Source of the DNA: Fictibacillus nanhaiensis
GTDB lineage: Bacteria > Bacillota > Bacilli > Bacillales > Fictibacillaceae
Assembly: GCA_017052515.1 (NCBI GenBank)
Contig: JAFHKR010000038.1
Coordinates: 248,001 to 312,000 of the forward strand
Reading direction: 5' to 3'
Length of the DNA: 64,000 bases
Below are positions 44,098 through 52,075 of the stretch, piece after piece. Under the pieces are notes generated by a model that had not been told where the DNA came from, did no database searches, and was given only the letters and a program-made list of their open reading frames with translations. Every line of letters begins with the position of its first letter. Position 1 is the stretch's first letter. The position numbers and the translations under genes are program-made.

Positions 44098-45063
44098 ATG
44101 AAAGAAGAAGAAAAACAAAACAAAAAAACAGTACCGATGAAAGGTAAGAGTGCTATGAAAAAACGTTGGGTTTATCCTGCAGTATATTTAAGCTTTGCAG
44201 CAGTCATTCTAACTTCTGTTCTATGGTATCAAAACGATGCGAAGAATACGGAGAATAATAATACTCCAGATAGCGCATTAGAGGACAATGGAGCAGCAGT
44301 GCCTGTATCCCTTACAAAAGAAGTTTTCCAAATGCCCGTTTCTGACCCTGAAGCCATTGAAGTGGTAAAAGATTTCTTTAGCCCAGAAGCTCCAGCTCAA
44401 GAACAAGAAGCAGCTCTTGTATTCTATAACAATATCTACTACCAAAACCGCGGTATCGATCTAGCGACTGCTGACAACAAAGCATTCGACGTAACGGCAG
44501 CATTGAGCGGTAGCGTTGTAAAAGTTTCTAAAGATCCTGCACTAGGGTTCGTTGTTGAAGTAAAACACGACAAAGGTGTTGTCACGCACTACTCCTCTCT
44601 TGCTTCTGTATCTGTAAAGCAAGGTGACCAAGTGAAGCAAGGCGTAGTTTTAGGACAAGCTGGTGAGAACGCATACGATACAGATGCGAAGATCCACGCA
44701 CACTTCGAAGTTCGTAAAGACGGAGAAGCAGTCGATCCAGTAATGGCTTGGGATCAATCTGTTGCACAATTAGCATCCGCTGTGGATGACTCTCGTAAAG
44801 AGATGAAAAAAGCAGAAGAGAAAAAAGCAGCAGAAGAGCAGAAGAAAGCTGAAGAGAAAAAGCCTGCTGAAGAAAAGAAGTCAGCACCAAAGTCTGAAGA
44901 CAAAGGGTCTAAAGACTCTAAGGACACAAAAGATTCTAAAGGTACAAAAGATACGAAAGACACGAAGGATGGCAAAGATGCCAACCGTGAGCAAGAATCA
45001 TCATCTCAATCAGCCGAAGATACGAATGCTCCTGCAGCAGACGACTCTGGCGCTAGCGAATAA
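44098..45063 (+). CDS. spoIIQ: Stage II sporulation protein Q (M23 peptidase fold)
   Basis: This 321-residue forespore membrane protein pairs with SpoIIIAH across the septum. One membrane helix (about residues 24-42) precedes a LytM/M23 domain (about residues 110-225). H200 and H202 in KIHAHFEVRKDG are kept, but the first zinc-ligand position reads N in QNRGIDLA, so the domain is probably not a full zinc enzyme. Residues 235-321 form a Lys/Glu/Asp-rich tail with repeats such as KKAEEKKPAEEKK and KDTKDTKDGKD, longer than in B. subtilis (283 residues from memory). A GAGGTGATG site precedes the ATG. Sigma-F control is expected. Confidence 0.93.
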   Translation: MKEEEKQNKKTVPMKGKSAMKKRWVYPAVYLSFAAVILTSVLWYQNDAKNTENNNTPDSALEDNGAAVPVSLTKEVFQMPVSDPEAIEVVKDFFSPEAPAQEQEAALVFYNNIYYQNRGIDLATADNKAFDVTAALSGSVVKVSKDPALGFVVEVKHDKGVVTHYSSLASVSVKQGDQVKQGVVLGQAGENAYDTDAKIHAHFEVRKDGEAVDPVMAWDQSVAQLASAVDDSRKEMKKAEEKKAAEEQKKAEEKKPAEEKKSAPKSEDKGSKDSKDTKDSKGTKDTKDTKDGKDANREQESSSQSAEDTNAPAADDSGASE

Positions 45064-45078
45064 TTGCAAAAATAAGGC

Positions 45079-45107
45079 TGTCTCGGTTCAATCGAGGCAG
45101 TTTTTTT
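45079..45107 (+). terminator. spoIIQ terminator
   Basis: CTGTCTCG pairs with CGAGGCAG (one mismatch) around GTTCAAT, followed by seven T. Confidence 0.85.
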
Positions 45108-45131
45108 GTTTTTTTAGACAGATGTGACCAC

Positions 45132-45281
45132 TTCTCGGTGAAAAACTCCTCTTTTCAGGTGGTCACGATTGCATCACCGGTGTAACGAGGCAGTTCTCAG
45201 GTGGTCACGAGCGTTTTACCGGTGAAAAAAGCAAGTTTAGCGGTGAACGCGTAATACATATAAAAACACGTACCGTAAAAA
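45132..45281 (+). repeat. 21-nt-period phrase array, family C, copy 2
   Basis: Six 21-nt units start at 45132, 45153, 45174, 45195, 45216 and 45237. Units of type TTTCAGGTGGTCACGA alternate with CACCGGTGTAA / TTACCGGTGAAAAA units, so there is a 42-nt period as well. The array ends with the family tail CGGTGAACGCGT, an AT-rich spacer, and ACACGTACCGTAAAAA. It starts 24 nt after the spoIIQ terminator. Confidence 0.87.
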
Positions 45282-45595
45282 TTATTTTCTTCTTCCTTAT
45301 CACTTAAATAACTTAATTTTCCAACTGTTTATGCAGGTTTTTTCACAAATATGGACATTTCCCCTTGTCCCAGTTGAGATTTAGGCATATAACGAAAACT
45401 TGGTTAATAAGATGTTACAAAACCTACAATAATTCAATTGAGGGTGAGCGGTGAGAAATCGTACTATGGCTGCGGTGGAAAAAGGGGAATGGAAGCAATA
45501 CTTATAAGCCGAAGATGACAACGAAACTTGTCACGTAGCTTGTTCATACAAGTCTCTATCGCATCTCTCACATCCATTTTAGGGAGGCGAGTGGT
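45282..45595. other. Leader region upstream of spoIIID
   Basis: This 314-nt stretch has no convincing coding frame. It should contain the sigma-E promoter of spoIIID; no confident -35/-10 pair was found. GACAACGAAACTTGTC near 45518 is a small hairpin. Confidence 0.4.
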
Positions 45596-45862
45596 GTGCA
45601 CGATTACATCAAAGAGCGAACCATCAAGATAGGACGGTATATCGTGGAGACAAGAAAAACAGTCCGCATGATCGCAAAAGAATTTGGGGTTTCCAAAAGC
45701 ACGGTGCATAAAGACCTCACCGAGCGGCTGCCTGAAATTAATCCTGATCTTGCAAACAACGTAAAAGAGATCCTCGAATACCATAAGTCCATCCGCCACT
45801 TGAGAGGTGGAGAAGCGACTCGCGTAAAGTACAAAAAAGGCACAGAGGAAGTTGTTCAGTAA
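45596..45862 (+). CDS. spoIIID: Sporulation transcription factor SpoIIID
   Basis: This 88-residue DNA-binding protein controls many mother-cell genes. The helix-turn-helix RMIAKEFGVSKSTVHKDLTE (residues 24-43) and the basic C-terminal HKSIRHLRGGEATRVKYKKG are almost identical to the B. subtilis protein. The start is GTG at 45596 after AGGGAGG, giving the expected MHDYIKERTIKIG. It stands upstream of mbl as in Bacillus. Confidence 0.97.
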   Translation: MHDYIKERTIKIGRYIVETRKTVRMIAKEFGVSKSTVHKDLTERLPEINPDLANNVKEILEYHKSIRHLRGGEATRVKYKKGTEEVVQ

Positions 45863-45972
45863 GTTTATGAGATGTAAGGATGTTAGATGAAACGATATTA
45901 CATGATGTGCCGCATCGTTCCAATGCCAAATAATTAATTTTTGACAATATTTCACCTTGTTCGACAGACTTG

Positions 45973-45981
45973 TGATATAAT
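45973..45981 (+). promoter_or_regulatory. Extended -10 promoter of mbl
   Basis: TGATATAAT is a TG-N-TATAAT extended -10 element, 77 nt before mbl. A TTGACA at 45941 is too far away (29 nt) to pair with it. Confidence 0.55.
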
Positions 45982-46057
45982 GATAAATTGGATAGAACTT
46001 CGATTTTTTACTAAAAATGTCATTATATCGTATGGATGTTAACAGGGAGGATATAAC

Positions 46058-47053
46058 ATGTTTTCAAGGGACGTTGGAATTGACCTTGGTACCGCTAATG
46101 TACTGATTTATGTAAAAGGAAAAGGGATCGTACTCGATGAGCCATCTGTCGTTGCGATCGACACGAATACCGGAAAAGCACTCGCAGTAGGAGAAGAAGC
46201 CCGCCGAATGGTAGGCCGTACACCTGGAAACATCGTGGCGATCCGTCCGTTAAAAGACGGCGTTATCGCTGACTTTGAAGTAACTGAGCAGATGCTAAAA
46301 CATTTTATTAATAAGATTAACGTAAAAGGCATGTTTGCCAAGCCTAGAATCTTGATCTGTACACCAACGAACATTACGTCTGTTGAACAAAAAGCGATCA
46401 GAGAAGCTGCGCAAAAGTGCGGAGCAAAACATATTTTCCTTGAAGAAGAGCCAAAAGTGGCTGCAATTGGGGCGGGGATGGATATCTTCCAGCCGAGCGG
46501 CAATATGGTTGTGGACATCGGTGGTGGCACAACGGACATTGCGGTCTTGAGCATGGGAGATATCGTTACGTCCTCTTCTATTAAGATGGCTGGGGACAAG
46601 TTCGATACTGAAATCCTTCAATATATTAAAAAAGAGTACAAGCTGTTGATCGGTGAACGTACAGCTGAAAACATTAAGTTGAACGTCGCTACCGTTTACG
46701 AGCGCGACGAGGAGCTCGAGATCCGTGGCCGAGACATGGTATCAGGACTTCCACGTACGATTACAGTAGGATCTAAAGAAATCCAACGCGCATTGATGGA
46801 GCCAGTAATGGTTATCGTTCAAGCGGCAAAGAGCGTTCTAGAAAAAACGCCGCCGGAATTATCCGCTGACATCATCGACCGTGGAATCATGCTAACAGGT
46901 GGTGGAGCACTTCTTCACGGAATCGACCAGCTGTTTGCAGATGAATTGAAAGTACCTGTATTGATCGCAGAAGAGCCGATGCGAGCAGTCGCTCAAGGAA
47001 CAGGCTTGATGCTTGAACATATGGATAAAATCGCAAAACGAAAAGTATTTTAA
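46058..47053 (+). CDS. mbl: MreB-like cell shape protein Mbl
   Basis: This 331-residue actin-like ATPase polymerises under the membrane and guides lateral wall synthesis. The phosphate loops GIDLGTANVLIYVKG (residues 7-21) and VVDIGGGTTDIAVLS, and the C-terminal GIMLTGGGALLHGID motif, are intact. The position next to spoIIID and flhO identifies it as Mbl rather than MreB or MreBH. A GGGAGG site precedes the ATG. Confidence 0.96.
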   Translation: MFSRDVGIDLGTANVLIYVKGKGIVLDEPSVVAIDTNTGKALAVGEEARRMVGRTPGNIVAIRPLKDGVIADFEVTEQMLKHFINKINVKGMFAKPRILICTPTNITSVEQKAIREAAQKCGAKHIFLEEEPKVAAIGAGMDIFQPSGNMVVDIGGGTTDIAVLSMGDIVTSSSIKMAGDKFDTEILQYIKKEYKLLIGERTAENIKLNVATVYERDEELEIRGRDMVSGLPRTITVGSKEIQRALMEPVMVIVQAAKSVLEKTPPELSADIIDRGIMLTGGGALLHGIDQLFADELKVPVLIAEEPMRAVAQGTGLMLEHMDKIAKRKVF

Positions 47054-47061
47054 TGAAGCGA

Positions 47062-47093
47062 ACGTCGCCCGTATTGGGTGGCGTTTTTTTTTG
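47062..47093 (+). terminator. mbl terminator
   Basis: ACGTCGCCC pairs with GGGTGGCGT around GTATT, followed by a T run. Confidence 0.9.
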
Positions 47094-47197
47094 TGTATCG
47101 TGAAACGAACCGAGATTAAAAAATGGTAAAATTGGTAATAAAGTCAGGAAGAAAATTTGAATGTTGTTAAAGTGATATTTTGAGCCGGAGGTAGATC

Positions 47198-48289
47198 ATG
47201 CCGCATAAAAAAGTAGTTTGGTTAGAGTTGTTTAACGATTTGATATTTGTCGCTGCGATTGCAAAGGTAACGCATATTTTGCTGCACCTGGAAGAAGGTG
47301 TGATTCCTTCAAGTTATCTATTAAAGTTTGTTTTAATCTTTGTACCAATTTGGTGGGCTTGGGTTGGGCAAACATTGTATATCAACCGGTACGGGGACGA
47401 TAGTATGTTACAAAGGATGTTTATGGTTATACAGATGCTTTTCATTATTGTTATGACAGCGAGTTTATCCGTTGATTTTGATCCCTATTATCTGCCTTTT
47501 CTAACAGGGTATCTAGGAATTCGTTTTATAACGGCAATTCAGTATTTTATTTCTGCTTCTGAAGAATATGGAGAAAGAAAACTTGTGGCTAAGTTCTTAG
47601 GAAGAGGTTTCTTATTTGGAGCACTTATCTCATTATGCTCTCTTTTCTTTGACGGTGGAGTCAGATACTTGGTGTTGTACTTGGGGATAGCGATCGATAC
47701 AATCATACCGCTTTTGGGTCACAAACACCTGAAGAAAGTGCCAATAAATACACCGCATCTTCTAGAGAGATTTGGTTTGTTAACCCTCATTTTATTAGGG
47801 GAGTTCATCGTAAGCATTATAGTCATTGTAAAGGTAAAAGACAGCATCTTTTCAGGAATAACAGCGCTAGTGGCATCATTTGTTCTCGTTATTGCTCTTT
47901 GGTGGCAGTACTTCGATAATTTAGAGAAAAAAATTGATAAAGAAAGCAGAACATCGGGTCAAATCATCATCTATGGCCACCTTGTCATTTTTATGGCGCT
48001 TAGTTTACTCGCTTCAACCATTCAGCTGTCTTACATTCATCCAGTTGATTCTACCTTCTTGGTCAACTTCTCATTTGGAGCAAGTCTTATTTATTTTGGA
48101 GGCACAAGTATCGTCTTTCATAAATACAGGTTTACTGAAGATCGTTTAGGCTTTAAGCATTTAATCTTATTCTTGGGCCTTCTCGGGATATTTTGGACAA
48201 GTAGCTTGCTTTTACCAGTAAGCGGGCTAATCGTACTGATTGAGATGGCCGTGTTTTTTATCGTTTACTCATTTTTAACCGTTAAATAG
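47198..48289 (+). CDS. LtrA family (low temperature requirement) membrane protein
   Basis: This 363-residue protein has about ten membrane helices and the LtrA opening KKVVWLELFNDLIFVAAIAKV plus VPIWWAWVGQTLYINRYGDD and LLGEFIVSII motifs. LtrA proteins are linked to cold growth in Listeria, but their function is unclear. CCGGAGG precedes the ATG. It lies between mbl and flhO, where B. subtilis has no such gene, so it is probably an insertion in this lineage. Confidence 0.87.
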   Translation: MPHKKVVWLELFNDLIFVAAIAKVTHILLHLEEGVIPSSYLLKFVLIFVPIWWAWVGQTLYINRYGDDSMLQRMFMVIQMLFIIVMTASLSVDFDPYYLPFLTGYLGIRFITAIQYFISASEEYGERKLVAKFLGRGFLFGALISLCSLFFDGGVRYLVLYLGIAIDTIIPLLGHKHLKKVPINTPHLLERFGLLTLILLGEFIVSIIVIVKVKDSIFSGITALVASFVLVIALWWQYFDNLEKKIDKESRTSGQIIIYGHLVIFMALSLLASTIQLSYIHPVDSTFLVNFSFGASLIYFGGTSIVFHKYRFTEDRLGFKHLILFLGLLGIFWTSSLLLPVSGLIVLIEMAVFFIVYSFLTVK

Positions 48290-48410
48290 TAGATAGGCAG
48301 TTAGAGGAGCTGGGAGTTAATCGCCATTTCCTCTTTTTTTAGTATGGAAAGAGAATGGGTACAAATACCTCATTTAAAAAAGGAATCTCACAATTTTTGA
48401 AGAAAACTAT

Positions 48411-48436
48411 TAATAATTGTAAAAAACTGTCGATAA
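48411..48436 (+). promoter_or_regulatory. Candidate sigma-D promoter of flhO
   Basis: TAAT (48411-48414), 14 nt, then GTCGATAA (48429-48436) resembles the flagellar consensus TAAA-N14-16-GCCGATAT with three differences. It lies 51 nt before flhO. Confidence 0.5.
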
Positions 48437-48486
48437 AACGGAAGAGACATTTTGTGTCCAGATTACAAATACAGGAGGAATACTCC

Positions 48487-49320
48487 GTGTTAAGAGGCTT
48501 CTATAATGCTGCAGCTGGCATGCTAGCACAGCAGCGCAAACAAGAAATTTTAACGAACAACATGGCGAATGCGAATACGCCTGGATATAAAGCGGACAAT
48601 GCGAGTCTGCGCACGTTCCCAACGATGCTGCTTCAGCATATGGGGGAGACTGAGATGAACGGTAAGAAGCTACCGAACAACTACCCAATCGGACCAGCGG
48701 CACTCTCAACAGGTGTATACGTGCAGGAAACGACGCCTAATTTCCTGCAAGGTGACATGCGCGAGACCGGGATCAAAACAGATCTGGCGCTTCTTCAAGG
48801 ACAAGTTCCACTTGACCCAGAAACAGGAAAGCCGGGCGGACTCTTTTTCCGATTGAACGTAAACGGAGAAGAACGCTTTACGAGAAACGGCCATTTTTCA
48901 GTTGATGCAGAAGGTAGTCTTGTAACGCCGGAAGGGTATTATGTGCTTGGAACAGATGGCAACCCGATCACGGTGAGAAGCGATAATTTTACAGTGAACA
49001 AAGACGGTACGGTGCTTGATAACGGTGCAGTTGCGGGACAGATTGATGTTGCGTACATCACGAACCCTAACGATCTTGTAAAAGAAGGCACAGGGTTGTT
49101 CAGACTGGATGGAAACGGGAATGCGCCAAGTGCTCTTGGGAATCCAAACATCACGTACAACGTGCAACAAGGGTTTGTTGAACGGTCGAACGTGAACACG
49201 GAACAGACGATGACAGAGATGCTGACGGCTTACCGTGCGTTTGAAGCCAACCAAAAAGTACTTCAAGCTTACGACCGAACGATGGAAAAAGCATCGAATG
49301 AAATAGGCCGAATCGGCTAG
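48487..49320 (+). CDS. flhO: Flagellar rod/hook-basal body protein FlhO
   Basis: This 277-residue protein is of the FlgF/FlgG type and should form part of the distal rod. The N-terminal rod motif EILTNNMANANTPGYKAD and the C-terminal VERSNVNTEQTMTEMLTAYR helix are both present. The GTG at 48487 follows CAGGAGG and gives the conserved LRGFYNAAAGML start; a longer in-frame version from 48355 was rejected. flhP follows after 11 nt. Confidence 0.93.
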   Translation: MLRGFYNAAAGMLAQQRKQEILTNNMANANTPGYKADNASLRTFPTMLLQHMGETEMNGKKLPNNYPIGPAALSTGVYVQETTPNFLQGDMRETGIKTDLALLQGQVPLDPETGKPGGLFFRLNVNGEERFTRNGHFSVDAEGSLVTPEGYYVLGTDGNPITVRSDNFTVNKDGTVLDNGAVAGQIDVAYITNPNDLVKEGTGLFRLDGNGNAPSALGNPNITYNVQQGFVERSNVNTEQTMTEMLTAYRAFEANQKVLQAYDRTMEKASNEIGRIG

Positions 49321-49331
49321 GGGGATCTAAC

Positions 49332-50159
49332 ATGAACCAGTCTATGATTTCAGCAGCAGTAACGATGGGTCAGCTGCAGCACAAGCTCGATACCATCTCA
49401 AATAACATGGCGAACAGCACGACGAACGGCTATAAAAGACGTGAGGCTCAATTTTCGGATATTCTTTTTCAGCAGATCAATAGTGAAGCATTGAATCCGA
49501 CAGAAGCGGGCCGTCTAACGCCGAACGGAATTCGACTTGGCAGCGGTGCGCGTGTTTCTTCAACTGCACTTAGTTTAGAAGCGGGCACGCTGCAGCAAAC
49601 TGGACGACTTCTTGATGTAGCACTCACGCAGCCTAGCTATTATTTTCAGGTATCGGCAATAGATAACAACGGTAATGAATCGTTACAGTTCACGAGAGAC
49701 GGCGCGTTCTATCTGTCACCGTCTGCTAACAACGCTAATGAAATGGAACTTGTTACATCAGAAGGCAATAAAGTAATGGGTGTAGATGGACCGATTACGA
49801 TTCCGGCTGACCATAGCAAAATTACCATTGGACAAAACGGCCAAGTTTCGGTAACGTTAAATAATGGAGCGATTGTTGAATCAGGTCAGCTTGCGATTGT
49901 GAACATGGTGCGGCCGCAGTTGATGGTATCTGTTGGACAGAACTTGCAAGCGCCACAGGACATTCCGTTGAATCAACTGATAGAGGAAGTAAATGCTGGA
50001 GCAGGTAACTTCGTTCAGCAAGGTGCACTCGAATCCTCGAATGTAAACATCTCCACGGAGATGACGGAAATGATTCAAACACAGCGTTCTTATCAATTTA
50101 ATGCGCGTTCTCTTACAATTGCTGACCAGATGATGGGGTTAGTAAACGGGCTTCGCTAA
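49332..50159 (+). CDS. flhP: Flagellar rod/hook-basal body protein FlhP
   Basis: This 275-residue protein is the second distal rod protein. It has KLDTISNNMANSTTNGYKRR at the N-terminus and LESSNVNISTEMTEMIQTQR near the C-terminus, the paired helices of axial flagellar proteins. A TAGGGGGATC site precedes the ATG. It is cotranscribed with flhO. Confidence 0.93.
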   Translation: MNQSMISAAVTMGQLQHKLDTISNNMANSTTNGYKRREAQFSDILFQQINSEALNPTEAGRLTPNGIRLGSGARVSSTALSLEAGTLQQTGRLLDVALTQPSYYFQVSAIDNNGNESLQFTRDGAFYLSPSANNANEMELVTSEGNKVMGVDGPITIPADHSKITIGQNGQVSVTLNNGAIVESGQLAIVNMVRPQLMVSVGQNLQAPQDIPLNQLIEEVNAGAGNFVQQGALESSNVNISTEMTEMIQTQRSYQFNARSLTIADQMMGLVNGLR

Positions 50160-50174
50160 ATGAGGTAGGTTTGT

Positions 50175-50462
50175 ATGACGAATAAGATGCAAGAGTTGAA
50201 TAAAAACGAAAAATCGAAAACACAACGTTACCAAGAGAAAGAAACGTCTTCTAAAGAAGAGAAGAAACAGTGGTACCAACGCCGAACGAAACGAAGCTTT
50301 CCAATCTGGCTGCGTCTTCTGCTTCTTGTCTGCGGAATCATCGTCTGTTTTGCTGTTGGTACGATGGTTGGCTATGGCGTAATCGGTGACGGTAAGCCGA
50401 TGAACGTGTTTGAAAAAGAAACATGGACACACATCATCGACCTTGTAGAAAAAGATGCGTAA
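50175..50462 (+). CDS. Small EpuA-like membrane protein (RNA polymerase subunit beta family name)
   Basis: This 95-residue protein has a charged Lys/Glu/Gln-rich N-terminus, one membrane helix (about residues 46-68, LRLLLLVCGIIVCFAVGTM) and the GYGVIGDGKPMNVFEKETWTHI end. It matches the EpuA family, often mislabelled DNA-directed RNA polymerase subunit beta. The function is unknown. It is 15 nt from flhP and likely in the same transcript. Confidence 0.8.
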   Translation: MTNKMQELNKNEKSKTQRYQEKETSSKEEKKQWYQRRTKRSFPIWLRLLLLVCGIIVCFAVGTMVGYGVIGDGKPMNVFEKETWTHIIDLVEKDA

Positions 50463-50477
50463 AGATATAATAAAAAA

Positions 50478-50514
50478 AACAATGACATGGCATGATAGTC
50501 ATTGTTTTCTTTTG
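50478..50514 (+). terminator. Terminator of the flhO-flhP unit
   Basis: AAACAATGAC pairs with GTCATTGTTT around an 11-nt loop, followed by TCTTTT. Confidence 0.82.
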
Positions 50515-50594
50515 ATGTAAAATTAGTACCAGGTAACAATACCAAGTATAATTAAAATAAATTAGAAGCCATAAGTGAAAGGTGATGTTTGTAT

Positions 50595-51020
50595 ATGTTA
50601 ACGATCGAAGAAATCAAAGAAATCATTCCACACCGTTACCCGTTCTTGCTGATCGACCGCATCTTAGAAGTAGAAGAGGGAGAGCGCGCTGTTGGAATCA
50701 AGAACGTTACAGCAAACGAAGAATTCTTCAACGGCCACTTCCCAGAGTACCCGGTTATGCCAGGCGTATTAATCGTGGAAGCACTCGCACAAGTAGGTGC
50801 AGTCGCGATGCTGAAAAAAGAAGAAAACCGCGGACGTCTAGCATTTTTCGCAGGCATCGATAACTGCCGCTTCAAAAAGCAAGTCGTACCAGGCGATCAG
50901 CTTCGTCTTGAAGTTGAGATGACACGTGTGCGCGGTTCGATCGGTAAAGGAAAAGGAATCGCAACCGTTGATGGCCAAGTAGCCTGTGAAGTCGAGATCA
51001 CCTTCGCACTAGGCAAATAG
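50595..51020 (+). CDS. fabZ: 3-hydroxyacyl-ACP dehydratase FabZ
   Basis: This 141-residue hot-dog enzyme dehydrates beta-hydroxyacyl-ACP in fatty acid synthesis. H48 in [15 protein letters not shown] and E62 in [10 protein letters not shown] are the catalytic pair. The ATG at 50595 is chosen over a TTG two codons earlier because of the AAAGGTGATG site. The gene lies after the flhO-flhP unit as in B. subtilis. Confidence 0.95.
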   Translation: MLTIEEIKEIIPHRYPFLLIDRILEVEEGERAVGIKNVTANEEFFNGHFPEYPVMPGVLIVEALAQVGAVAMLKKEENRGRLAFFAGIDNCRFKKQVVPGDQLRLEVEMTRVRGSIGKGKGIATVDGQVACEVEITFALGK

Positions 51021-51046
51021 GGGTCTGACCCCACACAATTATTATA

Positions 51047-51113
51047 AAAGCTTGAAATGGAGCATTCCCTTAGGGTGTATGTCCTATTTCAAGCTTTCTT
51101 TTTATGCTATTTT
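51047..51113 (+). terminator. Terminator-like long hairpin after fabZ
   Basis: AAAGCTTGAAAT pairs with ATTTCAAGCTTT over 12 bp, with further pairing inside, followed by CTTTTTAT. The next gene starts about 43 nt later. Confidence 0.8.
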
Positions 51114-51155
51114 TATTTTGAGCTTTCAAAATATGGCTGTGAAGGAGCATATATC

Positions 51156-51831
51156 ATGATGAAGAATTATGAATATATCTTGTTTGACTTAGACGGTACT
51201 CTTTCTGATCCTAAAATAGGTATTACAAAATCTGTTCAATACGCCCTGAAAAGAATGGGTATCACAGAGAATAACCTTGATTACTTAGAATCTTTTATTG
51301 GACCGCCGCTTCAACAATCTTTCTTAGAATTTTACTCCTTTGACGAACCACAGATTCAAACTGCTATCACACACTATCGTGAAAGATTCATAGACAAAGG
51401 CATGTACGAGAATACACTTTACGAACATATACCGTCACTTCTTCAAGAATTGAGTGATAATGGCCACACATTAGTTATTGCAACTTCAAAACCAACTGTC
51501 TTTGCTGAAGAAATCTTAAAATACTTCAACATTCATCACCATTTTGATCTGATCGTTGGTAGCAATCTCGACGGAACAAGTACGAGCAAAACAGAGATCA
51601 TCCAGCACATCCTTCACCATTACAGCGATCAACCAAAGGGATCATTTATCATGATTGGTGACAGAAAGCATGATATCATCGCATAACACGGGTATCGATT
51701 CAATAGGAGTTACATACGGTTATGGTTCAGTGGAAGAATTTACGGCTATAAAACCTACAAAAATTATTAACTCTGTTTCAGAAATTAAGGAATTCTTGTT
51801 GAAAGGCACAACTATTCAAAATCAGAGCTGA
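51156..51831 (+). pseudogene. HAD-family phosphatase, frameshifted
   Basis: The frame from ATG 51156 (after GAAGGAGC) encodes a Gph/PpaX-type HAD hydrolase. It has the nucleophile motif FDLDGTLSDP, the cap helices, and ATSKP (motif II), and reaches MIGDRKHDIIA (motif IV) at 51683. It then meets a stop (TAA, 51684-51686). In another frame, from 51685, the expected continuation reads NTGIDSIGVTYGYGS and runs to a TGA at 51829-51831. A loss of two bases at about 51684 would explain this. The upstream in-frame start at 51057 lies in the fabZ terminator. Either the gene is broken or the sequence has an error. Confidence 0.8.
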
Positions 51832-51914
51832 AAAATAGTTAAATATTTTGATGCAGTGTACTTGTGGAAACGGTACTTTACCTTTATGTTCGCACAAGAC
51901 GATTGCTGTTTAAT

Positions 51915-52019
51915 AATTACGAGGTAATTCCATTTATATCCGCAGATAAGCTCATTAATTTCGGGTTTAAGCCCAATATTTCCGTGTATAAATTTATTTA
52001 TCCGATTTTCGACATATTA
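51915..52019 (+). repeat. 21-nt-period phrase array, family E
   Basis: Units with exact 21-nt steps start at 51936 (ATATCCGCAGATAAG), 51957 (AATTTCGGGTTTAAG), 51978 (ATTTCCGTGTATAAA) and 51999 (TATCCGATTTTCG), with a decayed unit before them. The common core is ATTTCCGNNNATAA. The array lies between the frameshifted HAD gene and the convergent hpaB-like gene. Confidence 0.65.
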
Positions 52020-52075
52020 CGACTATAATAAGTTGCCGAGATTGTTACACCAGACCGTATATACACCATCAACTA

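Noticed and set aside
51057-51155. N-terminal extension of the HAD gene starting at 51057.
   Set aside because: It lies in the fabZ terminator hairpin and has no ribosome binding site; ATG 51156 has GAAGGAGC at the right distance.
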